Assembly (NCBI RefSeq): GCF_014191605.1
Contig: NZ_JACHWU010000001.1
Coordinates: forward strand, 1,426,001-1,490,000
Reading direction: 5' to 3'
Source of the DNA: Prauserella isguenensis
GTDB taxonomy: Bacteria > Actinomycetota > Actinomycetes > Mycobacteriales > Pseudonocardiaceae
Length of the DNA: 64,000 nt
Part shown: in pieces, positions 42,109 to 50,417 of the stretch
Numbering within the stretch: position 1 is the first letter of the stretch
Layout of the letters: every line of letters begins with the position of its first letter
Program-made: the position numbers and the translations under genes
Notes under the pieces: model-generated
Told to the model about the DNA's origin: nothing
What the model saw: the letters and a program-made list of their open reading frames with translations, nothing else
The model's database searches: none

Positions 42109-43413
42109 GTGAGTGATCGGACCGACGACAAACCTCCGGCGGCAAGGAAGCGCCTCGGTTCGATCGTCATCGACAGGCGTCCGCTGAAGATCCCGGCGTT
42201 CCGCAGGCTGTGGATCTCGTCGCTGGTGACGGCCATCGGCAGTCAGCTGACGGCGGTCGCCGTGCCGAAGCAGGTCTTCGACATCACCGGGTCGTCGGCC
42301 TACGTCGGCCTGACCGGCGTGTTCGGCCTCGTCCCGCTGCTGATCTTCGGTATCTGGGGCGGCGCGATTGCCGACACCGTCGACCGCCGCAAACTCCTGG
42401 TCGTCACCAACACGGGCATCGCCGTGACGGCGTGCCTGCTGTGGGCGCAGGCCTACTTCGACGTCGGCTCCGTGTGGGTCGTGCTCAGCCTGCTCGCCGT
42501 CAACCAGGCGTTCTTCGCCGTCAACATGCCCACCCGCAACGCCGTCGTGGCACGTCTCGTGCCGACGGAGCTGCTGCCGTCCGCGTCGGCGCTCACCGGC
42601 ACGATGACCACGTTCGGTGCCGTGTTCGGTCCGCTCGCCGCGGGGGCGCTGCTGCCGATCGTCGGGTTGTCCGTCCTGTACCTCGTCGACTCGGTGGCGT
42701 TGCTCGTCGTCGTGTGGGCGGTGTGGCGACTGCCGGCGCTGCCGCCGCAGGACGGACGGGTGCGCCGCGCCGGGCTGCGGGACATCAGCGACGGTTTCCG
42801 CTACCTGGGGGCGCAGAAGATCCTGCTCGCCTCGTTCGTCGTCGACATCGTCGCGATGGTCGCCGGCATGCCGCGGGCCCTGTTCCCGGAGATGGCGGAG
42901 CGCACGTTCGGCGACCCCGCGGGCGGCGGTCTCGCGCTGGGCTGGCTGTATGCGGCGATCCCGCTCGGCGCGATGCTGTTGTCGCTCATGTCCGGCTGGG
43001 CGAGCCGGGTGAGCAGGCACGGTGTGGTGGTCGTGGTGGCGATCGCCGTGTGGGGCCTCGCCATCGCCGGATTCGGCCTGTCGCAGGCGTTGTGGCTGTC
43101 GATCCTGTTCCTCGTGGTCGCGGGTGCGGCCGACATGGCGAGTGCGATCTTCCGCATGGCGATCCTGCAGACCGCGGCGACCGACGAGATGCGCGGCCGG
43201 ACACAGGGTGTGTTCACGGTCGTCGTCGCCGGCGGGCCGCGCGTGGCCGACCTGACGCACGGCTGGGCCGCCGCCGGGGTGGGCACCGGGGCGGCGGCGA
43301 CGGGCGGCGGCCTGCTCGTCCTCGTCGGCCTGCTCGTCGCGGTACTGTTGATCCCGGCGTTCTGGCGTTATCGCGCGCCTGTGACCAGCGGGAACGTATC
43401 GGACGATTCGTAA
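42109..43413 (+). CDS. MFS exporter (DHA3 / enterobactin-exporter-like)
   Basis: A 434-residue 12-TM protein starting (V)SDRTDDKPPAARKRLGS. KIPAFRRLWISSLVTAIGSQ then LTAVAVPKQVFDITGSSAYV, and GGAIADTVDRRKLLV as motif A, put it in the DHA3 group with EntS-like exporters, as for the other MFS gene at 13864. NMPTRNAVVARLVPTELLPS follows helix 5. Start GTG 42109; the upstream region shows GTTAG (42084-42088) and CTAAC (42099-42103), a possible operator. An APC permease follows after 54 bp on the same strand. Substrate unknown. Confidence 0.88.
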   Translation: MSDRTDDKPPAARKRLGSIVIDRRPLKIPAFRRLWISSLVTAIGSQLTAVAVPKQVFDITGSSAYVGLTGVFGLVPLLIFGIWGGAIADTVDRRKLLVVTNTGIAVTACLLWAQAYFDVGSVWVVLSLLAVNQAFFAVNMPTRNAVVARLVPTELLPSASALTGTMTTFGAVFGPLAAGALLPIVGLSVLYLVDSVALLVVVWAVWRLPALPPQDGRVRRAGLRDISDGFRYLGAQKILLASFVVDIVAMVAGMPRALFPEMAERTFGDPAGGGLALGWLYAAIPLGAMLLSLMSGWASRVSRHGVVVVVAIAVWGLAIAGFGLSQALWLSILFLVVAGAADMASAIFRMAILQTAATDEMRGRTQGVFTVVVAGGPRVADLTHGWAAAGVGTGAAATGGGLLVLVGLLVAVLLIPAFWRYRAPVTSGNVSDDS

Positions 43414-43467
43414 CCGAACCGAGACCTGCCGCGTGGGGGTCGGTGGGCGTGCGGCACACTTTCCCGC

Positions 43468-44841
43468 ATGTCGAACGCGGGCGTGACGGACGAGTCCTCG
43501 CCGACCGGGCAGCCCCCGCTGAAACGGGTCCTCGGGTCGAAACTGCTGCTTTTCTTCGTGGTCGGCGACATCGTCGGCACCGGCATCTACGCCCTCACGG
43601 GGCAGGTCGCCGGACGGGTCGGCGGCGCGCTGTGGCTGCCGTTCCTGTTGGCGTTCACCGTCGCCTTCATGACGGCGTTCTCGTACCTGGAGCTCGTGGG
43701 CAAGTATCCGCGGGCGGCGGGCGCGGCGCTGTACACGCACAAGGCGTTCAACGTCCGGATGCTGACGTTCCTCGTGGCGTTCGCGGTGATGTGCTCGGGC
43801 ATCACGTCGGCGTCCTCGGCGGCCGTGGCCTTCGGCGACACGTACCTGGCCGAGTTCGTCGACCTGCCGATGCCGCTGATGGCCATCGCGTTCGTCGTGG
43901 TCCTCGCTCTGATCAACTTCCGCGGCGTGCGCGAATCGGTCACCACGAACGTCGTGCTCACGTGCATCGAGATCGCCGGGCTGCTGATCATCATCGGCGT
44001 GGGCGTCTGGGCCGTGCTGGGCGGCAACGGCGACGCGAGCAGGCTCACCGAGTTCAACACGCAGGACCAGACCATGCTCGTGGCGATCACGTCCGCGACC
44101 TCGCTCGCGTTCTTCTCCATGGTCGGCTTCGAGGACTCGGTGAACATGGCCGAGGAGACGAAGGATCCGGCGCGGGTGTTCCCGAAGGCGATGCTGTGGG
44201 GCATGGTCATCGCCGCGACGATCTACATCCTCGTGTCCGTGACGTCGTCGCTGCTGGTGCCCGCCGAAGGGCTCGAGGCGGCCGAGAGCGGCGCGCTGCT
44301 GAAGGTGATCGACATCGGCGCGCCGGGAATGCCGCGCGAGATCTTCTCGGCGATCGGCCTGTTCGCCGTCGTCAATTCGGCGCTGATCAACATGCTCATG
44401 GCCAGCAGGCTCGTGTACGGCATGGCGAACGAACGGATCATCCCGAAGGTGTTCGGCGCGGTGCACCCCGCACGCCGCAGCCCGTGGGTGGCGATCGTGT
44501 TCACGAGCGCCCTCGCGATCGCGCTGGTGTCCGCTGTGGACATCGACGTGCTCGGTGGCACGACGGCCTTGCTGTTGCTAGTGGTGTTCGCCGTCGTCAA
44601 CGTGGCCGTGCTGGTGCTGCGGCGGGATCCGGTGCCGCACAAGCATTTCCGCGCGCCGACGGTCGTCCCGGTACTGGCGGCCGTGTTCTGCCTGTACCTG
44701 GCGAGTCCGCTGTCCGGCCGTCCGCCGCGGGACTACGTGGTCGCCGCGGTCCTGCTGGCGGTCGGCCTCGTGCTGTGGGCCGTCAACCACTTCGCGATGC
44801 GCACGCTCCAGCAGAGGCGGCACACCGGCTCGTCGCGGTAG
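43468..44841 (+). CDS. APC family amino acid permease
   Basis: A 457-residue membrane protein with 12 TM helices. Helix 1 is VVGDIVGTGIYALTGQVAGR with the G-x-G-I motif, typical of APC transporters; SYLELVGKYPRAAGAALYTH is the conserved helix 2-3 loop, and FSMVGFEDSVNMAEETKDP then ARVFPKAMLWGM the helix 6 to 7 region. RLVYGMANERIIPKVFGAVH is the helix 8-9 signature. It probably imports or exchanges an amino acid; which one cannot be told. ATG 43468. Convergent with the acyl-CoA ligase at 45025; the 183-bp gap between them has no clear element. Confidence 0.92.
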   Translation: MSNAGVTDESSPTGQPPLKRVLGSKLLLFFVVGDIVGTGIYALTGQVAGRVGGALWLPFLLAFTVAFMTAFSYLELVGKYPRAAGAALYTHKAFNVRMLTFLVAFAVMCSGITSASSAAVAFGDTYLAEFVDLPMPLMAIAFVVVLALINFRGVRESVTTNVVLTCIEIAGLLIIIGVGVWAVLGGNGDASRLTEFNTQDQTMLVAITSATSLAFFSMVGFEDSVNMAEETKDPARVFPKAMLWGMVIAATIYILVSVTSSLLVPAEGLEAAESGALLKVIDIGAPGMPREIFSAIGLFAVVNSALINMLMASRLVYGMANERIIPKVFGAVHPARRSPWVAIVFTSALAIALVSAVDIDVLGGTTALLLLVVFAVVNVAVLVLRRDPVPHKHFRAPTVVPVLAAVFCLYLASPLSGRPPRDYVVAAVLLAVGLVLWAVNHFAMRTLQQRRHTGSSR

Positions 44842-45024
44842 GCAACCTCGGCGGAGGCTCGCCAGCTCCACCCGATCGTGCACGAGAACACCGTCACCTG
44901 ACCGGAACGGGCACCCTCGCCGAGTCGGCGCTGGTTGGTGACCCGCGCCGCGCGGTCGGCTTGCAGGGCGCGTTCGAACCACGACAGGCCGGGCGGGCAG
45001 TGCGGCTCGGCCGCGAGCTGGCCG

Positions 45025-46569
45025 TCATGGCTCGGTTCGCGTGGTCATGGCGTTCCTGATCTCGTGCTTGAGTACCTTGCCGATCTTCGAGCGTGGCAGG
45101 TCCGACCAGATCTCCACGTGTTTCGGAGCCTTCACGCCACCCAGTCGGTCCTTCACGAACGCGGTCAGTTCGTCGCTCGTCGCCCGCCGCGAAGGGCGCA
45201 GCTGAACGACCGCCGTGACTCGTTCGCCCCATTTCTCATCGGGGAGTCCCAGCACGGCACAGTCCTGCACGGCGGCGTGCTCCGTCAGTGCCTGCTCGAC
45301 CTCGATCGCGTAGACGTTGAAGCCGCCGGTGATGATCATGTCTTTGGCGCGGTCGACGATGAAGAGAAAGTTGTCCTGGTCTAGGTAGCCGATGTCGCCC
45401 GTGTGATGCCAACAGTGCTCGCTCACCTTCTCCGTGGCCGCCGGATCTTCGTGGTAGCCGGCCATCACCAGCGGGCCACGTACGACGATCTCTCCGTGTC
45501 GGCCTCGGGGAAGGAGCGTGCCCGTCTTGTCCATCACGGCGACCTGGACCAGCGGGGACGGCCGGCCGGCCGAGCCGAGCCGTTCGGTCGCCACCGAGCC
45601 GTCGGCGCGGAAATGGTCGGCGGGTGCCATGGTGGAGATCATGTTCGGTGCCTCGGTCTGGCCGAACAGCTGACCCATCACCGGGCCGATCCGGACCAGC
45701 GCCTCCTGCAAACGCGTCACCGACATCGGCGCGGCGCCGTACCAGAGGCAGCGCAGTGAGCTCAGTTCCGTCGAGTCGAGGTCCGGATGATCGAGCAAGC
45801 CGTAGACGACGGTCGGAGGCAGGAACGCATGCGTGATTTCGTGCCGTTCGATCAAGCGTAGGAACTCGCCGAGATCAGGCTCGGGCATGATCACGATCTC
45901 ACCTCCGCGACAGAGGATCGGGAACGTGAGCACTCCCGCGGAATGTGTGAGTGGCGCGAGGGCGAGATAGCGCGGCCGGTCGCCGAACGGGTAGCACATG
46001 AGCGTCGACGCGGTCGCTGTCGCCATGTTCTCCTCGGTCAGCCTCACGCCCTTCGGTCGCCCCGTGGTTCCGCCCGTCCCGGCGAGCATGCACAACTGAT
46101 CCCCTGAGGGATGTACCTCCTCAGGTTCACGGTCGCCGAGCGCCAGCCACTGGGCGAAGGTGACCGCGCCCTCAACCTCTCCGTCGAGACACACCAGAGT
46201 CGTCAGCTCGGGCAGGTCCTCGCGGATTCTGGCTACCAACGGCGCGAATCGTTCCTGAAAGAACAAGCAGCGGCAGCCGAACAGGTCGAGCAGTTGCCGA
46301 TTCTCCCCGGCCTCGTTGCGGGGGTTGACCGGACACCACACCGCGCCGGCGCGCGAGATAGCGAAGACACACGTCAGCGCCGTCGGGTCGTTCGCCGAAA
46401 GCACAGCTACCCGGTCGCCACGACGGATCCCTGAGTGCTGTAACGCACCGGCGATCCGTCGCGACCGGTCCACCACTTCGGAATATGTGAGTGTTTCGCC
46501 CTTCATCGTCAGGCAGGGCGATTCCCCTCCGAGAGAGGCACCTTTGTCCAAATAGTCGACCAGTCGCAC
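45025..46569 (-). CDS. Acyl-CoA ligase (AMP-forming) of a TetR-controlled catabolic module
   Basis: A 514-residue ANL enzyme: P-loop variant LAGTGGTTGRPKGV near residue 165, LFGQTEAPN, HTGDIGYLDQDNFLFIVDR, KDMIITGGFNVYAIEVE and the catalytic lysine in SKIGKVLKHE near residue 502. It should make an acyl-CoA from an unknown, perhaps cyclic or branched, acid. It is last in the minus-strand order SDR, DUF5938 protein, ligase (gaps 31 and 64 nt), all downstream of tandem operators. Codon usage is slightly less GC-extreme than in neighbours, so the module may be acquired. Confidence 0.92.
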   Translation of the reverse strand: MRLVDYLDKGASLGGESPCLTMKGETLTYSEVVDRSRRIAGALQHSGIRRGDRVAVLSANDPTALTCVFAISRAGAVWCPVNPRNEAGENRQLLDLFGCRCLFFQERFAPLVARIREDLPELTTLVCLDGEVEGAVTFAQWLALGDREPEEVHPSGDQLCMLAGTGGTTGRPKGVRLTEENMATATASTLMCYPFGDRPRYLALAPLTHSAGVLTFPILCRGGEIVIMPEPDLGEFLRLIERHEITHAFLPPTVVYGLLDHPDLDSTELSSLRCLWYGAAPMSVTRLQEALVRIGPVMGQLFGQTEAPNMISTMAPADHFRADGSVATERLGSAGRPSPLVQVAVMDKTGTLLPRGRHGEIVVRGPLVMAGYHEDPAATEKVSEHCWHHTGDIGYLDQDNFLFIVDRAKDMIITGGFNVYAIEVEQALTEHAAVQDCAVLGLPDEKWGERVTAVVQLRPSRRATSDELTAFVKDRLGGVKAPKHVEIWSDLPRSKIGKVLKHEIRNAMTTRTEP

Positions 46570-46633
46570 TGCTCACCTCCTACGAGAGCTGAAGCCCGCG
46601 CCGACCGCCGAAACCGGCGGCCGGCGCGGGAGA

Positions 46634-47761
46634 TCACCGATGGACTTCGAGAATGGGCTCGAGCACGAGTCCGAACGCACGGAGAGTGCCGAGCAGCTCG
46701 CGGTGCCCGAACGCCTGGCAGCTCGAGGCGAATCCCGTCCGCCTCGGCCGATCCTGAAGCAGGTGGGAGGTTGCGTGTGCGTTCAGTAACGCTGTCTGCT
46801 TGTAATTGCAGTTGCCGTGAATGACACAGTGTGCCCGCCCCAACGGCCCCGAGGCATGCACTGAATCCAGTGAAGTGTTGATCCGCGGGTTCTCGCGCGG
46901 TGGCATCTCGCTACGCACGGCTGCCGACTGATCGTCGATGATCTGGTACTTCTCCTCGGTCGACTTGCCTTCCATGAGTTCCAGCGCGCCCGTGACGATC
47001 TGGGGCACACCCTGCATCAGGGCCCTGTCGAAGACGCCACCGAGCGCACGCGCATTGGCCACCCGGGGATCGTTCTTGAACCACAGCGGGTGTGAGGTCC
47101 CGCCCCACGGCAGCGCAAGGCAGAGCTCGTGGCGCCCGGGCACGACCACTTCGTAGACGCCGGCGTCGGCGGGCCATTCCACGTACTCGTTCTGTTCGAG
47201 GTAGTAGGCCTTGGCGAACGCGGCGTTGGTGAGGATGGTGTTCGTCGAGGCAACCGTCGGATAGCCCTTCCAGAACACCTCGATATCCAGGGTGTCCAGA
47301 CCAGGGTTCTCCAGACAGAGGTTCGCCGCGATCTCGCCGATGGTGTACATCTGCGCGAGTCCCGGTGTGAGCACCAGCTGCTGGGCCGCGAACTCCGTCC
47401 CGTAGCGCTCCTCGGCGTCGATCATCCAGTTCTGCTCGCCGTTGGTGTCGGTGTAGTGCGCACCAATTCGCAGGCAGGCCTGCACGACCTCGTGTCCCCA
47501 CCGAGCGAACGGCCCGACAGTGTTCAGTACGACCTTTGCGCCGCGGAATGCCTCGGTCAGTGCTTCTGTGCTGTGCTCGACTTCGATCACTTCGTGCTCG
47601 ACCGTGTCGATCCCGGGAACCGCCGAGACCGCCTCGTTCACGCGTTTGAAGTCTCGACCGGCCGCGAGGAACGGGATGCCGTACTCACGCAGGTACTCGC
47701 AGATGAGCCGTCCGGTGTAGCCGGAGGCGCCGTAGACTACTACGGGCTTGTCGGTAGCCAC
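46634..47761 (-). CDS. Saccharopine dehydrogenase-like NAD(P)-binding protein (DUF5938 type)
   Basis: A 375-residue protein. N-terminal Rossmann motif VVVYGASGYTGRLICEYL (residues 7-24), VVLNTVGPFARWGHEVVQAC (with the Gly-Pro-Phe typical of the trans-acting enoyl/saccharopine reductase-like family), HYTDTNGEQNWM, then a C-terminal domain with LMEGKSTEEKYQIIDDQSAA and a Cys/His-bearing NCNYKQTALLNAHATSHLL. This resembles DUF5938 proteins. It is probably an oxidoreductase acting on the CoA or free-acid intermediate made by its neighbours; substrate unknown. Cotranscribed with the SDR upstream and ligase downstream. Confidence 0.82.
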   Translation of the reverse strand: MATDKPVVVYGASGYTGRLICEYLREYGIPFLAAGRDFKRVNEAVSAVPGIDTVEHEVIEVEHSTEALTEAFRGAKVVLNTVGPFARWGHEVVQACLRIGAHYTDTNGEQNWMIDAEERYGTEFAAQQLVLTPGLAQMYTIGEIAANLCLENPGLDTLDIEVFWKGYPTVASTNTILTNAAFAKAYYLEQNEYVEWPADAGVYEVVVPGRHELCLALPWGGTSHPLWFKNDPRVANARALGGVFDRALMQGVPQIVTGALELMEGKSTEEKYQIIDDQSAAVRSEMPPRENPRINTSLDSVHASGPLGRAHCVIHGNCNYKQTALLNAHATSHLLQDRPRRTGFASSCQAFGHRELLGTLRAFGLVLEPILEVHR

Positions 47762-47792
47762 GAATTGTTTCCTTTCGTACGAAGAAGAACGG

Positions 47793-48596
47793 TCACATGC
47801 CCATGCCGCCGTCGACCGGCAGTCCCGCGCCGGTGATGAACTTGGCGTCGTCGGAGGCGAGGAACACGACGGCGTCGGCCATGTCGTCGACCTGCCCGAG
47901 GCGGCCGCTCGGGGTCTGTTCGATGACGGCCCGAACGGCTTCGTCGGCCGAGCCGAACAACCCGATCTCCGCGCAGTCCATGGCGAGTTGATTGCCCATG
48001 GCAGTAGGCGTCAGCCCCGGGTAGACGCAGTTGACCCTGACGCCGTAGCCGAGCTTGCCCGATTCCGCGGCCGCGACTCTGGTGAGGCGGTCGATGGCGG
48101 ATTTCGTCGCCGAGTATCCCGCGATGCCTGGGAATGCGATCGTCGCCGCGACCGAGGAGATGTTGACCACCGCGCCACCGGAGCCCGCCGTGCCGCCCGG
48201 GCGCATCGCGCGAAAGGCGTGTTTCACCCCCAGGGCCGTTCCGAGCACGTTCACATCGAGCATCCGCCGTAGCTCGGCGGCCTCGATGTCGACGAGCAGG
48301 CTCGTGACCTCGAGGCCCGCGTTGTTCACGACCAGATCCAGCCCGCCGAGTGTGTTGACGATGTTCGGTATCGCCTCGGTCCACGCGGCGTCGTCGGTCA
48401 CGTCGAGCTCGACGAACTCGGCCGTAGCACCCTCATCGCGCAGCGACTGGACTGTCTCCTTGGCCGAGTCCGCCAGCACGTCGGCGACGGCGACGGCCGC
48501 GCCCGCCCGTGTCAACGCCGCAGCCATTCCGGCTCCCAGTCCCCTCGCGCCGCCCGTGACCAGCGCTTTCCGCCCAGCCAGGCTGTGACTCGTCAT
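47793..48596 (-). CDS. Short-chain dehydrogenase/reductase
   Basis: A 267-residue classical SDR. Cofactor motif TGGARGLGAGMAAAL (residues 15-29), an acidic residue at the end of strand 2 (VADVLADS) favouring NAD(H), NNAGLEVTS, and catalytic Ser in VVNISSVAAT with Y-S-A-T-K near residue 162. The C-terminus ITGAGLPVDGGMGM is typical. First gene of the minus-strand module, divergent from the TetR gene with two tandem operator copies in between. Confidence 0.93.
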   Translation of the reverse strand: MTSHSLAGRKALVTGGARGLGAGMAAALTRAGAAVAVADVLADSAKETVQSLRDEGATAEFVELDVTDDAAWTEAIPNIVNTLGGLDLVVNNAGLEVTSLLVDIEAAELRRMLDVNVLGTALGVKHAFRAMRPGGTAGSGGAVVNISSVAATIAFPGIAGYSATKSAIDRLTRVAAAESGKLGYGVRVNCVYPGLTPTAMGNQLAMDCAEIGLFGSADEAVRAVIEQTPSGRLGQVDDMADAVVFLASDDAKFITGAGLPVDGGMGM

Positions 48597-48641
48597 GCAA
48601 ACCTCCTCATTGAGATGCGTCGCAAGTCACAGTAGCAACTA

Positions 48642-48678
48642 TTGGACGGTCGTCAAGATTTTATTGGACAGATGTCAA
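48642..48678. promoter_or_regulatory. Tandem TetR-type operators between SDR module and TetR gene
   Basis: Two 15-bp sites, TTGGACGGTCGTCAA (48642-48656) and TTGGACAGATGTCAA (48664-48678), each an imperfect palindrome of TTGGAC and GTCAA, spaced 22 bp (about two helical turns). They lie 46-82 bp upstream of the SDR ATG and 78-115 bp upstream of the TetR start. Confidence 0.75.
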
Positions 48679-48756
48679 AGTAGTTCCAGTGGGAGAGCAC
48701 TAGACTGCGCTGTCGGTACCGTGGGTGTCGGAACCCGAACAGCTGGCGGAGGAGTC

Positions 48757-49404
48757 GTGACCGAGGTCGCCGAGACGAAGCAGGATCGGATCGCCCGCCG
48801 TCAGGTCGACAAGTTCGACGCGCGGCGGACCGAACTCGCCATCGCAACGCTTCACACGCTCGCCGAGTTGGGATATGCCCGCACGACTCTGCGGGAGATC
48901 GCGCAGAAGTCGGAGTTCTCGCACGGCGTTCTGCACTACTACTTCGCGGACAAGCGTGACCTGCTCACCGAGGCTGTCCGGCAGTACGAGGCGCTGTGTG
49001 TGACGCGCTACGACGACGTTGTGGCACAAGCCGTCACCGCGGAGCAGTTGTGCCGGGAATTCACCGACATGTTTGTAGCGACGCTGCGGGACGACGCTCC
49101 GCTGCATCGCCTCTGGTACGACCTGCGGAACCAAAGCCTGTTCGACGAGTCTTTCCGCAAGGACGTGCTCGAGATCGACGAGCGCCGGGAGGAGATGATC
49201 TGGCGCGTAATCGCGCGGTACGCAGAGCTGCGGAACCGTGAGCCGGCAATCTCTCGAGCAACGGCCTACTCGGTACTCGACGGCCTTTTTCAGCGAGCTC
49301 TACTGGGCGAGTTCGCCGGAGCGGGCGAGCCGGCGAGGGCATTGAAGAGGGAACTACCGCGGGTGCTCGAATTGCTGGTGACCGGTCGGCCGGAGCTCGG
49401 CTGA
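48757..49404 (+). CDS. TetR family regulator of the SDR/DUF5938/ligase module
   Basis: A 215-residue protein starting (V)TEVAETKQDRIARRQVDKF. HTH region is ATLHTLAELGYARTTLREIA then QKSEFSHGVLHYYFADKRDL (residues 30-68), followed by a helical sensor domain. The long open frame upstream runs through the operators; GTG 48757 with GGAGGAG 3-5 nt upstream is the proper start. Divergent from the module with two tandem operator copies between, so it most likely represses that module and itself. Confidence 0.9.
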   Translation: MTEVAETKQDRIARRQVDKFDARRTELAIATLHTLAELGYARTTLREIAQKSEFSHGVLHYYFADKRDLLTEAVRQYEALCVTRYDDVVAQAVTAEQLCREFTDMFVATLRDDAPLHRLWYDLRNQSLFDESFRKDVLEIDERREEMIWRVIARYAELRNREPAISRATAYSVLDGLFQRALLGEFAGAGEPARALKRELPRVLELLVTGRPELG

Positions 49405-49493
49405 GGTCATCGAGCCGCCGCTCTCCGGGCAGACCCCGGTATCGAGGGCAGCGTCATGACGGTAGCCGGCCGTACCCGACTACGGTGGCGCTC

Positions 49494-50411
49494 ATGGCCA
49501 ATCCGACCGGGGAACAGTTCGAACTCCTGCGCGGCAACGCGCGCGCCGTCATCACCGAGATCGGTGCGGGACTGCGATCGCTGACGATCGGCGGGGTGCC
49601 GTACGTCGAGACGTTCGCCGAGGATGAGCAGCCGCCGAAGGGCGCGGGCCAGGTGCTCGTGCCGTGGCCGAACCGCACCGCCGGTGCGCGGTGGACGTTC
49701 GACGGCGTGGAGCAGGAACTCGAGGTCACCGAGCCCGCTCGCGGCAACGCCATCCACGGCCTGGTGCGGCATCAGGAGTGGGAACTGGTCGAGCACGCCG
49801 AGTCGTCGATCACGTTCGGCTGCGACATCGGCGCTGCGAAGGGCTGGCCGGTTCCGCTGCGCACCGGCGTCGTCTACGACCTCGCACCGCGCGGGCTGAC
49901 CGTCACCCACACCGTGAGCAACGAGGGTGACAAACCGGTCGGTTTCGGCGTGGGGACACACCCGTACTTCCGTATCGGCGAGGTGCCCACCGACGAGCTC
50001 ACCCTGACGCTCTCCGCCACGCGCGTGCGGCCGTTCGACGACTCCGTGAACCCGCCGTTCGCCGAGGAACAGGACGTCGAGGGCACCGCCTACGACCTGC
50101 GAGGCGGCCGCATCGTCGGTGGACTGGACCTCGACACGGCGTTCACCGGGCTGGAACGCGGCGAGGACGGGCTGCACCACGTGTGGTTGAGTCACCACGA
50201 CGGTGTGCTGGACATCTGGTCCGAACCGGACTTCCGCTGGGCGCAGGTCTTCACGCCGCCGGACTTCCCCGGGCGCGGGCGGGCGATCGCGATCGAGCCG
50301 ATGACGTGTCCCGCGGACGCGCTCAACTCGGGCACGGATCTCATCACGGTCGCACCGGGAGAGACGTGGCGCGGTTCGTGGGGCATCCAGACCACAGATT
50401 CGTTAGCCTAA
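49494..50411 (+). CDS. Aldose 1-epimerase family protein
   Basis: A 305-residue mutarotase-like protein: FELLRGNARAVITEIGAGLR, VLVPWPNRTAGARWTFDG (the N-R-x-x-x-x-x-W/F sugar-binding segment), NAIHGLVRHQEWE with the catalytic His near residue 86, GVGTHPYFRIG with the second His near 165, and a C-terminal Glu in AIAIEPMTCPADALNSG. It should interconvert anomers of a sugar or sugar phosphate. ATG 49494 or GTG 49485. It ends in a palindrome 6 bp before the amidohydrolase start, so the two genes are closely linked. Confidence 0.9.
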   Translation: MANPTGEQFELLRGNARAVITEIGAGLRSLTIGGVPYVETFAEDEQPPKGAGQVLVPWPNRTAGARWTFDGVEQELEVTEPARGNAIHGLVRHQEWELVEHAESSITFGCDIGAAKGWPVPLRTGVVYDLAPRGLTVTHTVSNEGDKPVGFGVGTHPYFRIGEVPTDELTLTLSATRVRPFDDSVNPPFAEEQDVEGTAYDLRGGRIVGGLDLDTAFTGLERGEDGLHHVWLSHHDGVLDIWSEPDFRWAQVFTPPDFPGRGRAIAIEPMTCPADALNSGTDLITVAPGETWRGSWGIQTTDSLA

Positions 50412-50415
50412 CGAA
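50399..50415. promoter_or_regulatory. 17-bp perfect palindrome between aldose epimerase and amidohydrolase
   Basis: TTCGTTAG-C-CTAACGAA, centred at 50407. The core GTTAGCCTAAC equals the centre of the IdeR/DtxR box and is the complement-type variant of the core at 15160-15180. It overlaps the epimerase stop and ends 2 bp before the amidohydrolase ATG. Confidence 0.55.
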
Positions 50416-50417
50416 CT

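Noticed and set aside
42210-45059. A 949-codon plus-strand open frame
   Set aside because: Out-of-frame shadow of the MFS and APC permease genes, Arg/Gly/His-rich with no domain.
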